A DNA stretch of 22,166 nt from NCBI GenBank assembly GCA_017652965.1, contig JAGBZZ010000151.1:1-22166 (forward strand), in the 5' to 3' direction. Each line of letters starts with the position of its first letter. Position 1 is the first letter of the stretch. Source of the DNA: Clostridia bacterium (GTDB taxonomy: Bacteria; Bacillota_A; Clostridia; Oscillospirales; CAG-272). The position numbers and the translations under genes were made by a program. Of this stretch, positions 8,180 to 15,649 are shown one piece after another. The notes under the pieces are model-generated. The model searched no databases, was not told the DNA's origin, and saw only the letters and a program-made list of their open reading frames with translations.

Positions 8180-8995
8180 ATGAAGGACTATCCCGAAAAT
8201 ACCCGCCTTACCCTGCAGGAGGGGGCGCATCTGACGGCCACCCTCCGTCACGTGGAGGGGGAGTACCCCGTCCACTGGCACCACCATTTTGAGCTGGAGC
8301 TGATCCTTGAAGGGGAGGGGGCATGCGAGATCAACCGTGAGACGGCAAGCGTGCCCGCCTTTCGCCTTTTCTTTCTTACTCCCACCGATTTTCACGCGCT
8401 TCACGCAGGCCGCGGGATGAAGCTTTTTAACCTGGCCTTTGACGAGACGGTGCTTTCGGGGCAGGAGCTTGGTGCCTTGCTTTCCCCCGCCCTGCGGCGC
8501 GCCTACCCCTTAAGCGAAGAGGAGCATGAGCGGCTTTCTGCCGCCGCCCGCCTTCTTGTGTATGAGGTGGAAAGCGGCGGGGATTGCACCCGCGCCCTGC
8601 TTTCCTATTTTTTAAGCTTCCTCCTTCGCAGGAATAAGGAGGCGCTTCTCCTTGCCGCCCCGATCCGGGATGAGGACGGCATCAAGCGCGCCTATGCCTA
8701 TCTTGAGCTTCACTTCAAGGAAAGGATAACCCTCGGGCAGCTGGCCGCCGAGGCAGGCTATCACCCTGCCTATTTCAGCGAACTGTTCCGCCGCGTGATG
8801 GGAGAGGGATATTCCGAGGCTATCACCCGCCTGCGGGTCGCCTATGCGCGCTCGCTCCTCCTTAGCGGATTTTCGGTGACAGAGGCCTGCTTTGGCGCGG
8901 GCTTTGGCTCACTTTCCGCCTTCGGTGCGGCCTTCCGCCGTTTGGTTGGCCTTTCTCCGCGAGACTATAAAAAGCAGCATCTTGCGGCTAAATGA
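8180..8995 (+). CDS. AraC-family transcriptional regulator with N-terminal cupin, 271 aa
   Basis: Likely regulator, probably activator, of the divergent glycan operon starting at 8010. The N-terminal half (about 20-110) is a cupin-like sugar-sensing domain with the metal-cupin-like run 'HWHHHFELE' near residue 30. The C-terminal about 100 residues (170-268) form the double helix-turn-helix: 'ITLGQLAAEAGYHPAYFSEL' for the first, and 'FSVTEACFGAGFGSLSAFGA' leading to the conserved 'GLSPRDYKK' for the second. The start is set by an AGAGAGGTGA ribosome site and a promoter just upstream. The gene ends at a bidirectional terminator shared with the converging DapA-family gene. The inducer is unknown; the genomic pairing suggests a product of the glycosidases. 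Confidence 0.88.
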   Translation: MKDYPENTRLTLQEGAHLTATLRHVEGEYPVHWHHHFELELILEGEGACEINRETASVPAFRLFFLTPTDFHALHAGRGMKLFNLAFDETVLSGQELGALLSPALRRAYPLSEEEHERLSAAARLLVYEVESGGDCTRALLSYFLSFLLRRNKEALLLAAPIRDEDGIKRAYAYLELHFKERITLGQLAAEAGYHPAYFSELFRRVMGEGYSEAITRLRVAYARSLLLSGFSVTEACFGAGFGSLSAFGAAFRRLVGLSPRDYKKQHLAAK

Positions 8996-9019
8996 CGGAA
9001 AACGTAAACAAAACGATAC

Positions 9020-9071
9020 AAAAAGAGAGAACCGCCGACAAAAAGTCGGTCTTGCGGTTCTCTCTTTTTTT
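9020..9071. terminator. Bidirectional intrinsic terminator between converging genes
   Basis: The outer arms AAAAAGAGAGAACCGC (9020-9035) and GCGGTTCTCTCTTTTT (9054-9069) are perfectly complementary over 16 bp. A small inner stem CGAC/GTCG with an AAAAA loop and a five-base bulge (9049-9053) sits between them. The A/T tails give a T-run on both strands, so it can end both the AraC transcript and the DapA-family transcript. Confidence 0.9.
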
Positions 9072-9073
9072 AC

Positions 9074-9991
9074 CTACAGCAGGCTCTCGGCGCGGTCGGT
9101 GAGAAGCTTCATTTGTCTTATGCAGTCACACGCGTAAGGGGTAAGCAGATCCTTTCGGCATCTGGCGGTCGGCTCGGTGGGGATGCCGCAAAGCGTCATA
9201 TGATATTTGGCCGTCAGGGGGTAGGGGAGGGCACTCTCGGTAAAGCCCAGGGAGCCAAGCAGTGCCTGCAGGGGCTCGGCCCTTTCGCTATCCCGATAGC
9301 ACTCGCAAAGGCGGACGTACAGGCGGGGATGAAAATTGGCCATGACACCGCAGTATCCCATCCCCCCATCCCGCAGGGAGGAAAGAAGGGTCTGGCAGTT
9401 GGCGTTCAGAAGGCGAAGCGAGGAGCCCGAAAGCAGGCGGCACCGCTCGGCGATCATGGCGGCATCACAGCAGGTGTCCTTCATATAGTCAAAGCGACCG
9501 GTGGACAGGCACCATTCAAGAAGCCGCGGGGTCATAAGCCGCTTATAGGGATAAGGGCACTCGTATAAGCCAAGCCGCGCCTCCTTCGGCAAACGTGAGA
9601 TCAGCCACTCGGCATTTCTGATAAAGGTGTCGTCCCCCTCGTTTTGCGGGTCAAGGCGATTGGTGATCAGGATCAGGGCGTCGGTGCCACTTTCATAGAC
9701 GGCGTTCAATTCGCGCGCCTGCCCGTCCGGGGTATCGCTGACGTGGCCCGAGGAGACGACGGTAAAGGGGCGGCCGTGGCAGCGGGAAAGCTCCTTGGCG
9801 CGCCGATAGACACAGCGGTTCAGCGCCACCCGCTCCTCAAGCGAAAGGTAAAAGATCTCGCTGGATTGGCAGATGGCAAAGATCCCGCTAAGCCCACCCT
9901 CGAAGTAGAAATCCACGTAGCGCTCGGCCGTGGCAAGATCGACCTCCCCGTTTTTTTGGTACGGGGTGATCATGGTGGTGAAAATGTCCAT
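9074..9991 (-). CDS. DapA/NanA-family Schiff-base lyase or aldolase, 305 aa
   Basis: A member of the dihydrodipicolinate synthase/N-acetylneuraminate lyase TIM-barrel family. The Schiff-base Lys is K171 in 'DYMKDTCCD' and the partner Tyr is Y143 in 'LGLYECPYPYKR'. The loop usually written GTTGE reads 'CQSSE' (41-45). About 300 aa is the normal family length. These changes argue against lysine biosynthesis and for a keto-acid sugar aldolase, consistent with the surrounding sugar genes; the substrate is not determinable. It has its own consensus-like promoter in the 64-bp gap after the preceding GH gene, an AAGGGAG ribosome site, and ends in TAG just before the shared terminator. Cysteines beside the catalytic lysine (C174, C175) are notable. 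Confidence 0.8.
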   Translation of the reverse strand: MDIFTTMITPYQKNGEVDLATAERYVDFYFEGGLSGIFAICQSSEIFYLSLEERVALNRCVYRRAKELSRCHGRPFTVVSSGHVSDTPDGQARELNAVYESGTDALILITNRLDPQNEGDDTFIRNAEWLISRLPKEARLGLYECPYPYKRLMTPRLLEWCLSTGRFDYMKDTCCDAAMIAERCRLLSGSSLRLLNANCQTLLSSLRDGGMGYCGVMANFHPRLYVRLCECYRDSERAEPLQALLGSLGFTESALPYPLTAKYHMTLCGIPTEPTARCRKDLLTPYACDCIRQMKLLTDRAESLL

Positions 9992-10015
9992 GCAAAGCTC
10001 CCTTGTTTTTTCTCT

Positions 10016-10044
10016 ATTATATAGGATGCGGCGTGCGTTTGCAA
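10016..10044 (-). promoter_or_regulatory. Promoter of the DapA-family gene
   Basis: On the minus strand TTGCAA (10044-10039), a 17-bp spacer, then TATAAT (10021-10016). It lies between the stop of the upstream glycosidase gene (10056) and the start at 9991, so the lyase can be transcribed separately. Confidence 0.7.
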
Positions 10045-10055
10045 GGGGGATGGCG

Positions 10056-12056
10056 TTATTCGGTCGCCTCGATCAGCAAAAAGTCAAAGCCGCAAAGGCG
10101 CAGGGTGGCTCTGCCGTCCTCACTGATCATAGCACCTGTCATAGCGTCGACAAGGTGCGGATAGGGGCACCTCAGGCAGAAGGTGGCATCGGTGGCGCGC
10201 TCGGTAGAGGCGAGGATGAGAAGCAGCTTGCCCTCGCGGCGGTAGGCGCTCAGCTTGATGTGCGGGTTATCCACGCTTGCCACCTGTCCGTCCCCGTAGT
10301 AGGGCAGCCATTCGGCCTCCTCCACGCCAAAGCGGTCGTAGGCACGCCAGATCGCCGAGATCATGGCAAGCGGCTCGCCCGCATCGTTGACCTTGGGCAG
10401 GATGCCAAAGGGCAGGGCGGTGGAAAGCGCCATGCGGAAATCCCAGACGGGGGGATTGAGGTAGGTCAGCATAAAGATCGGCACACCGATGTTGCGCCCG
10501 GTGTAAAGTGCACGGAAGTAGGCATCGGGCAGGGTGTCGATCCTCCCGTGGAGGAAGCCGGTCTGAAAGACCTCGCCGTCCCAAAGCGAGGTGGCGTAAG
10601 CAAGGGCGGGCATATTGAAGGCAGAGCCGGCATGGCAGTTGATGATGCCGCCGTGCTTTTCGCACACCACCTCACAAAGCCTTTGCATCGTGCGCCGCGT
10701 CCCAAGGACGGGATAGGTATTGTGGCGCACCCCCTCGTCGTCGGTAAAGCCGCACCCGTGTGCGGGATTTTGGCAAGGGGGCAGATAGGCCGTGCCGTCG
10801 AGATAGATGCCGTCAAAGCCGTATTCGGTCAAAAGACGGTCGATCCCCTCGACAAAGAAATCCGACCACGCCGAGGCCTGGCACACGCGGGTGTCCCGCT
10901 GGGGCGGCTGGCGATACCAGCTGCCGCGGCACTCGGCCTTGGAGTAGCGCCAGGTCGCATCGCGCATCTCACTGTAGTAGGGGGCAAGGGTGGACATCTC
11001 GTATCCGAAATACGGGATGACCTTGATGCCGCGGCTATGGCACTCGGCAATGATGGTGCGCAGGCGCCGCGCCGTCCTCGCCGTCAGACGGGGGGAGTTT
11101 TGCAGGTCGTTCCACTTCTCGTGGATATAGAGGGTGTTCACCCCAAGCCGTGCCAGGCGGTCATAGGTCACCTCGTTCGTGTCTCCAAAGGGCGCGCCGA
11201 GAAAGTCCTCGTAATCCTCAAGGATCTTCTTGTAGCAGTCGATATGCACCGCCCGCTCGTCAAAAAGACGGTCGGGCATCGGCTTAACGGGGGTAGCCAT
11301 CAGCCCAAAGCGGAAGCTGATGGGGTCAAGGTCGATCCGCTGGCCTTGTGCGCTCTGCCAGGCCTTCGGCTCTTCATCCACAAAGCGGATGCGCAGGGTG
11401 ACCGTATCCCCCTCCCGAAGGATCTCAATGGCATCCTGTCTGCCAAGCGGGCTGAAGCCCTCCTCGCTTTCAAGGAAGGTCAGAAGGCCGACATGCTCCC
11501 CCGTCAGAAAGATCTGCTCACGGTGGGGCAGTGCCATCGAGGCCACAAGCTCACCGCCGCTTTCCAAGACGTCGTGCCCGGGCAGCTGAGGGTAAAACTG
11601 GAAGAACTCGGCCGCCTCACGCACAAGCGGGATCTCCAGCCAAAGCCGATCCAAGCGGTAACCGTAGGGCTTCATCGCCTCCATGCCAAAGCACTGCGCC
11701 ACCGTGCGCCCCCGCGGCACCACGGTCAGATCGAAGGAAAGGCAACCGTCAAATTCGGCATGCATGGCAATGTTCAGGACAAACTGCTCGGACTGTACCG
11801 CGCTGACAACGTCGGCCTCGGCCTCGGTTGCCCCCTCCATCAGAAGCGGCAGATAGCCGCCGTCAACCGTATAGTCATGCCCGTCCTCCCGCAGGACAAA
11901 GCGGGCAGGGGCGGCAAGAAGCTCTTTTCCCTGTGAGGTCAGAGAGGAAAGAAAGGACTGCGGGCTTGCGGTATAGCGTCTCCCGTATACGTCAATTTCG
12001 ATGCTGTCGCCCATCTCGCGGGCTACAAGGGGTGTCCAGGGCTTTAAGAGCTTCAT
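10056..12056 (-). CDS. Putative TIM-barrel glycoside hydrolase of unassigned family, 666 aa
   Basis: A large cytoplasmic protein with three parts: a beta-sandwich-like N-terminal region (about 1-285), a (beta/alpha)8-type domain (about 290-560) and a short beta-rich C-terminal domain. The barrel shows sugar-hydrolase strand ends: 'LGVNTLYIHEKW' (304-315), 'CHSRGIKVIPYFGYEMS' (339-355) and 'YGFDGIYLDG' (412-421), where D415 or D420 would fit a strand-4 catalytic carboxylate as in alpha-glycosidase clans. I do not recognise a defined CAZy family; it resembles uncharacterised proteins related to the GH123/DUF6067 type only in general design. The start at 12056 has a GGAGG site about eight bases upstream, and it is divergent from an AraC regulator. 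The frame extends further upstream but without a ribosome site and through the promoter. Confidence 0.68.
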   Translation of the reverse strand: MKLLKPWTPLVAREMGDSIEIDVYGRRYTASPQSFLSSLTSQGKELLAAPARFVLREDGHDYTVDGGYLPLLMEGATEAEADVVSAVQSEQFVLNIAMHAEFDGCLSFDLTVVPRGRTVAQCFGMEAMKPYGYRLDRLWLEIPLVREAAEFFQFYPQLPGHDVLESGGELVASMALPHREQIFLTGEHVGLLTFLESEEGFSPLGRQDAIEILREGDTVTLRIRFVDEEPKAWQSAQGQRIDLDPISFRFGLMATPVKPMPDRLFDERAVHIDCYKKILEDYEDFLGAPFGDTNEVTYDRLARLGVNTLYIHEKWNDLQNSPRLTARTARRLRTIIAECHSRGIKVIPYFGYEMSTLAPYYSEMRDATWRYSKAECRGSWYRQPPQRDTRVCQASAWSDFFVEGIDRLLTEYGFDGIYLDGTAYLPPCQNPAHGCGFTDDEGVRHNTYPVLGTRRTMQRLCEVVCEKHGGIINCHAGSAFNMPALAYATSLWDGEVFQTGFLHGRIDTLPDAYFRALYTGRNIGVPIFMLTYLNPPVWDFRMALSTALPFGILPKVNDAGEPLAMISAIWRAYDRFGVEEAEWLPYYGDGQVASVDNPHIKLSAYRREGKLLLILASTERATDATFCLRCPYPHLVDAMTGAMISEDGRATLRLCGFDFLLIEATE

Positions 12057-12085
12057 AGCGGCATCCTCCGAATATATTTGCCTTA

Positions 12086-12114
12086 AGGATAGCACAGTAT
12101 GAGGGGATATGCAA
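12086..12114 (-). promoter_or_regulatory. Promoter of the putative TIM-barrel glycosidase
   Basis: On the minus strand TTGCAT (12114-12109), a 17-bp spacer, then TATCCT (12091-12086), preceded by TGC as an extended -10. The -10 is weaker than in neighbouring promoters, suggesting activator dependence. Confidence 0.55.
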
Positions 12115-12156
12115 GGGGTGTGCGTGCGCTTTTTTTGTATAAAACGACGGTTTCGC

Positions 12157-12185
12157 TTGACAGCCGCGTGAGGGTATGCTATACT
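12157..12185 (+). promoter_or_regulatory. Promoter of the second AraC-family gene
   Basis: TTGACA (12157-12162), a 17-bp spacer, then TATACT (12180-12185) with TGC just before it. The start codon at 12204 leaves a leader of only about a dozen bases. Confidence 0.8.
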
Positions 12186-12188
12186 CAC
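12168..12188. promoter_or_regulatory. Inverted repeat over the -10 box, possible operator
   Basis: Arms GTGA(GG)GTAT (12168-12177) and ATACTCAC (12181-12188) surround a GCT centre, with two unpaired G in the left arm. The element covers the -10 box of the AraC promoter, where binding would block transcription. A related word, TGAGGGGATATGC (12100-12112), covers the -35 of the divergent glycosidase promoter. Autoregulation is an inference. Confidence 0.35.
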
Positions 12189-12203
12189 GGTGAGGTGAGT
12201 ACA

Positions 12204-12989
12204 ATGGCTAAAAGCATCGATCTTGACATTGGCGAGATCCAGATCATTGCCGAAAAAAGCGAGTGCGAGCCCTTTCACTTTCACTGTACCGACCGTGAGA
12301 TGGATGGCTTTGTGCATTTTAAGCATGGGACAGGGCAATACCGCACGGCCGGCGGCCGCACGTATCCTGTGTGCGAGGGGGCAACCTTTTTTCTCCGCAA
12401 GGGGGACAGCTACACCTTTTCGGTAGAGGCGGGGTGCTGCTACGTGACCTCGGCCTTCTGCATCTCGCGGGATGCTTCATGCGCCCTTAGTGAGATGCCG
12501 CCCGTTTGCTATCGGGGCGAGCTTGGCGGGGCTATTACCCGTCTTGCGCAGGAATGGGCGACCCACCGCGCGGGGAGCTATATGCGCTGTAAGCTTGGTA
12601 TCCTTTCGCTGTATACCGAGCTTTTGGAGGGCGAGCCACTTGTGGAGGACAGTGCGGTGCTTCGCGCCTTAGAGTTTGTGCACAACAATTTCCGCCGTCC
12701 CTTTTCGGGGGCGGAGGTGGCGGCATACTGCTCGCTCAGCCCCTCGCACCTGCGCCATAAATTTCACGTGGCCATGGGGGTCAGCATCACCGAGTATCGG
12801 GATACGCTTCGCATTGCCGCCGCCCGTGAGATGCTGGCAAGCCGTGTCTTTTCTCCCAAGGAGGCGGCCTATGCCCTCGGCTATGCCGACGTCTATCATT
12901 TCTCCAAGGCCTTTGCGGCCGCAGTGGGGGTCACGCCTGCACGGTATGCGCGCGGCGTGCGGGAGTCATGTGAAAGGAAATCCAAATAA
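12204..12989 (+). CDS. AraC-family transcriptional regulator, 261 aa
   Basis: Probably controls the divergent putative glycosidase (12056 leftward) and perhaps itself. The N-terminal region is a cupin-like sensor with 'FHFHCTDREMDGF' near residues 25-37 and 'EGATFFLRKGDSYTF' near 60. The C-terminal double helix-turn-helix spans about 155-255: 'FSGAEVAAYCSLSPSHLRHK' and 'FSPKEAAYALGYADVYHFSK', closing with 'GVTPARYARG'. The ATG at 12204 is chosen over an in-frame start 35 codons earlier because the promoter and the GAGGTGAG ribosome site lie between the two. It ends in TAA embedded in a bidirectional terminator facing the lipoprotein gene. Confidence 0.87.
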   Translation: MAKSIDLDIGEIQIIAEKSECEPFHFHCTDREMDGFVHFKHGTGQYRTAGGRTYPVCEGATFFLRKGDSYTFSVEAGCCYVTSAFCISRDASCALSEMPPVCYRGELGGAITRLAQEWATHRAGSYMRCKLGILSLYTELLEGEPLVEDSAVLRALEFVHNNFRRPFSGAEVAAYCSLSPSHLRHKFHVAMGVSITEYRDTLRIAAAREMLASRVFSPKEAAYALGYADVYHFSKAFAAAVGVTPARYARGVRESCERKSK

Positions 12990-13035
12990 AAAGGCAACCC
13001 CGGGAAGGATTTAAAATCCGTCGGGGTTGCTTTTT
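12988..13035. terminator. Bidirectional intrinsic terminator
   Basis: GCAACCCCG (12994-13002) pairs with CGGGGTTGC (13022-13030), flanked by AAAAA on the left and TTTTT on the right. An inner GGAT/ATCC pair lies in the loop. It serves both the AraC gene (12989) and the converging lipoprotein gene (13048). Confidence 0.87.
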
Positions 13036-13047
13036 CAGTTGTTTATT

Positions 13048-14478
13048 TTACTGTACGCTACCGAAGAGAGAACCAAGCGGCCCTTCCATCAGCGAGTTCA
13101 TAAGGTCTACCCAGTTGCCCTCGGTCATGTCCACAAGATCCTTGGCATCCGCAGGCAGGGCGGGGATGCTGTCCAAGGCAGTAGCCGTGACGGCAAAACG
13201 GAAGGTGTAGCTTTCATCATTCAGCGTAAGCGAGGTAAACTCCAGGGTCGCCGACGTATCGGTGACGGTCAGCGTGCCGCTCAGCGAAAGGGTCATGCGG
13301 GAGGTCTCGCTTTCCATCACGTCCCCGCTAAGGGCGAGTGCCCCGGTGTCCTTGTTGTAGCTGAGGGTAAGGTTCAGAAGATCGGCCTGCACCGAGGGGG
13401 TGTTATACTTACCCGAGAGGGTGTAGGTGGTGGTAGCACCGTTTACCGCCTTGGCAAGATCCAGCGTGACAGAGGCGGTGTCGCCGTCAACCGTTACGGT
13501 GGTCGCCAGCGAGATCTTGTCTGCGGCAAACACGCACTCAAGGGCGATGGTGGCCGTATCGTCGGTATCCGCGAAAAGCTCGAGGTCGTCCTCCTTAGCG
13601 GTGAGCGAGCCCTCAACCGTAAAGGCGATCAGCTTGTTGGCCTTGACGTCGGTGTAATACCTGGCAGTCAGGCTCATAGTAACGGCATCGTCGATCTCGT
13701 CCATCAGCTCATCGTAGCTTTCCAAAAGGGCAGCCTTATCGGCCGTATCGGTCACGGCATCGGCGCTCTTTGTAAGATAGGCACGAAGGGTGGCATTGGT
13801 CAGCGACATGGTGGTGACAACGCAGGAAAACTCGGTATCGCCCACCTTTTTGGTGCCGGTTTCATTCTTGATGGCAAGCAGAGAGAGCATCTCGTTTTTG
13901 AGGGCGTCGTTCGCGGCCTCGGTCTTGGTCAGGGCGGCGTCCAGCATCTTTTCAAGCTCGCCTACCGCCTCGGTGATCTCGGCGACGGTCTCCGCATCCC
14001 CGCCCGCAAACAGCTCGGCCATCTTGCTGGTGGCAAAGCCTTCACGGAAGCTGGCGAAATTCAGAAGATAGGTACCCTCGCCAAACAGCGAAGCGGCAGA
14101 AAGCCCGATCCCCTGGCGGTCAAGATAGGCGCGAAGCACAAGATCCTCGCCCTCGTAATTCACAAGGGTATCCGAAACGTACTTCCCGTTCTCGGCATCG
14201 ATGTAGACCGTCTCGCCGATCTTGGCGACGGGATCCAGGATGTCGCTTTCAAAAAGGATACCAAGCGAGCCGCACTTTGAGACCTTGTTTACCACAGTGC
14301 CAAGGCTGCGGTCGAGCACAAAGAAGTCCTCGGTCGCATTGGCGTAGGCATCCTCCAGCGAGGAGGCCGCGTTTTTCTCAAAATCCTTTACCCCGGTCTT
14401 GTCACAGGAGGTGAACAAAAGGCAGGAGGCGGCAAGGAGAGAAAGGATCATAATAAACGATAAAACCTTCTTCATCAT
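13048..14478 (-). CDS. Putative lipoprotein of unknown function, 476 aa
   Basis: The N-terminus has two lysines, a hydrophobic stretch and two possible lipobox cysteines ('LAASC' and 'LLFTSCDK'), so the protein is probably exported and lipid-anchored on the outer face of the membrane. The mature part is acidic, rich in Thr, Ser, Ala and Asp. The first half is helical-looking, and the second half alternates beta strands such as 'SVTLDLAK', 'LTLSYNKDTGALALSGDV' and 'MTLSLSGTLTVTD', suggesting a beta-sheet scaffold. I recognise no catalytic motif or family. Start 14478 (MMKKV) is preferred to 14490 because the AGG site lies between them; 14475 is equally possible. A perfect consensus promoter implies strong constitutive expression. 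It could be a binding or envelope protein. Confidence 0.8.
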   Translation of the reverse strand: MMKKVLSFIMILSLLAASCLLFTSCDKTGVKDFEKNAASSLEDAYANATEDFFVLDRSLGTVVNKVSKCGSLGILFESDILDPVAKIGETVYIDAENGKYVSDTLVNYEGEDLVLRAYLDRQGIGLSAASLFGEGTYLLNFASFREGFATSKMAELFAGGDAETVAEITEAVGELEKMLDAALTKTEAANDALKNEMLSLLAIKNETGTKKVGDTEFSCVVTTMSLTNATLRAYLTKSADAVTDTADKAALLESYDELMDEIDDAVTMSLTARYYTDVKANKLIAFTVEGSLTAKEDDLELFADTDDTATIALECVFAADKISLATTVTVDGDTASVTLDLAKAVNGATTTYTLSGKYNTPSVQADLLNLTLSYNKDTGALALSGDVMESETSRMTLSLSGTLTVTDTSATLEFTSLTLNDESYTFRFAVTATALDSIPALPADAKDLVDMTEGNWVDLMNSLMEGPLGSLFGSVQ

Positions 14479-14499
14479 CGTATACCTCATAGGTGTATT

Positions 14500-14512
14500 C
14501 GGACTTTGTCCG
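14500..14512 (-). other. Small hairpin at the predicted 5' end of the lipoprotein mRNA
   Basis: CGGAC-AAA-GTCCG on the transcript strand. It lies at the expected transcription start, 22 bases before the chosen start codon, so it would cap the 5' end and might protect the messenger. It is too small for a riboswitch. Confidence 0.4.
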
Positions 14513-14519
14513 TGGTTAC

Positions 14520-14548
14520 ATTATATACTTATCGAGAATATTTGTCAA
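14520..14548 (-). promoter_or_regulatory. Perfect consensus promoter of the lipoprotein gene
   Basis: On the minus strand TTGACA (14548-14543), a 17-bp spacer, then TATAAT (14525-14520): twelve of twelve consensus positions. It lies in the 99-bp gap after the PfkB kinase gene, so the lipoprotein gene can be transcribed independently and strongly. Confidence 0.88.
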
Positions 14549-14577
14549 TAGAAAAAGCAAAAAAACTTTTGCCCGTC

Positions 14578-15456
14578 CTACCCCGAGATCAGGGACGCCG
14601 CAAGCTCTGCCGCGCCGGGTGGGATCGCCCCCTGCCGCGACACCACAAAGGCGCTGAGGGTCGCGGCGGCCTGCATGGCATCCGGGATGCCTTTACCCCG
14701 CAGGCGCATGGCAAGAAAGGCGGCACCGTAGCTGTCACCCGCACCTACGGTAGAGACGGCGCATGCCGCCGCCGCAGGACAGTGGTGCATCCTGCCGCTT
14801 TGTAGCTCGTAGCAGCACGAGCCCTCTGCCCCCTTGGTTACAAGGATCAGGCGAAGCGCGGGATAGGCCCCGGCAAGGGCGGCGATGGCCTCCCCCTCAC
14901 CGATCGGAAGTGAGAGAAGAGGGGTGATATGCGCAAGATCCTCATCGCTCACCTTTAAAACCGTGGCGTGCGAAAGGCAAAAGCTTACGCTCTCCTTCGA
15001 AAAGTAGGGCGGGCGGATGTTGAGGTCAACGTAGACCTCGCGGCATCGGCAGACAGAAAGTAGGCGGGATAGCGTGTGTCTGTTTTCCTCGTGCCGCATG
15101 GCAAGCGTGCCAAAGGCCAGGATATCCGCCTCGGCAGGCAGATCCTGCGGCAGGGGGATGTGATCGTAGGCCGAGTGGGCGGCAAGGGCATAGTGGGGCT
15201 GTCCCTCCTCGTCCGCCGTCACCGTGCAGACACCGCTTGGGGCCTCCCCGATAGCGGCAACCCCGCGTGTGTCAAGGCCAAGCGCGCCGATCGCCGCGAT
15301 GGCACGCGCGCCGTATTCATCCGCCCCGACGGCCGAAAGGAAAAGGACGGGGCAAACGAGGTTGGCGGCGTGGGCGGCAAGGTTCAGGGGGGCGCCGCCC
15401 AGGGTAGCCTCCCCCGGGTAGACGTCCCATATCGTTTCACCGAATGAGATCAGCAT
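14578..15456 (-). CDS. PfkB-family carbohydrate kinase (fructokinase-like), 292 aa
   Basis: Predicted ATP-dependent sugar kinase of the ribokinase/PfkB fold. The N-terminal substrate region has 'GGAPLNLAAHAANL' (20-33). The segment 'VDLNIRPPYF' (143-152) is the DxNxRxxx(Y/W) signature seen in fructokinases. The C-terminal signature 'STVGAGDSYGAAF' (235-247) carries the anion hole and catalytic base D241; its first position is Ser in place of the usual Asp. The length is normal. The start at 15456 has a GGAAGG ribosome site eight bases upstream, and the longer frame (GTG at 15492) does not. It ends in TAG. It has its own promoter, divergent from the SDR gene. Fructose or a related ketose is the likeliest substrate. 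Confidence 0.85.
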   Translation of the reverse strand: MLISFGETIWDVYPGEATLGGAPLNLAAHAANLVCPVLFLSAVGADEYGARAIAAIGALGLDTRGVAAIGEAPSGVCTVTADEEGQPHYALAAHSAYDHIPLPQDLPAEADILAFGTLAMRHEENRHTLSRLLSVCRCREVYVDLNIRPPYFSKESVSFCLSHATVLKVSDEDLAHITPLLSLPIGEGEAIAALAGAYPALRLILVTKGAEGSCCYELQSGRMHHCPAAAACAVSTVGAGDSYGAAFLAMRLRGKGIPDAMQAAATLSAFVVSRQGAIPPGAAELAASLISG

Positions 15457-15497
15457 GGCGGTTACCTTCCTTGGAAAGATTGGATCAGACACCCTTC

Positions 15498-15526
15498 ATT
15501 GTAGCATACGGCATAGGAAAAATCAA
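15498..15526 (-). promoter_or_regulatory. Promoter of the PfkB kinase gene
   Basis: On the minus strand TTGATT (15526-15521), a 17-bp spacer, then TACAAT (15503-15498), with TGC directly before the -10. Confidence 0.7.
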
Positions 15527-15565
15527 GTAAGGGTGGTTATGCCCGCACCGTTTTTTGTGTGTGGC

Positions 15566-15594
15566 TTGACAGAGACGGAGAAATAGGGTATACT
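15566..15594 (+). promoter_or_regulatory. Promoter of the SDR gene
   Basis: TTGACA (15566-15571), a 17-bp spacer, then TATACT (15589-15594). The leader of about 50 bases is AT-rich and ends with AAAAGGAG as ribosome site. Confidence 0.82.
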
Positions 15595-15649
15595 GGATGT
15601 GTCAGTGCTTAATTGTTAAAAATTATTAAAATGAAAAGGAGTTATCACT

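Noticed and set aside
9930..11936. Long plus-strand reading frame of 668 codons
   Set aside because: Antisense to the putative glycosidase gene, which has a promoter, ribosome site and barrel motifs.
13027..14280. Plus-strand reading frame opposite the lipoprotein gene
   Set aside because: The minus-strand gene has a signal sequence, lipobox and consensus promoter; the plus frame has none of these and begins in the terminator.
14500..14512. Riboswitch in the lipoprotein leader
   Set aside because: The leader is only about 35 bases with one 5-bp stem, too short for a known aptamer.
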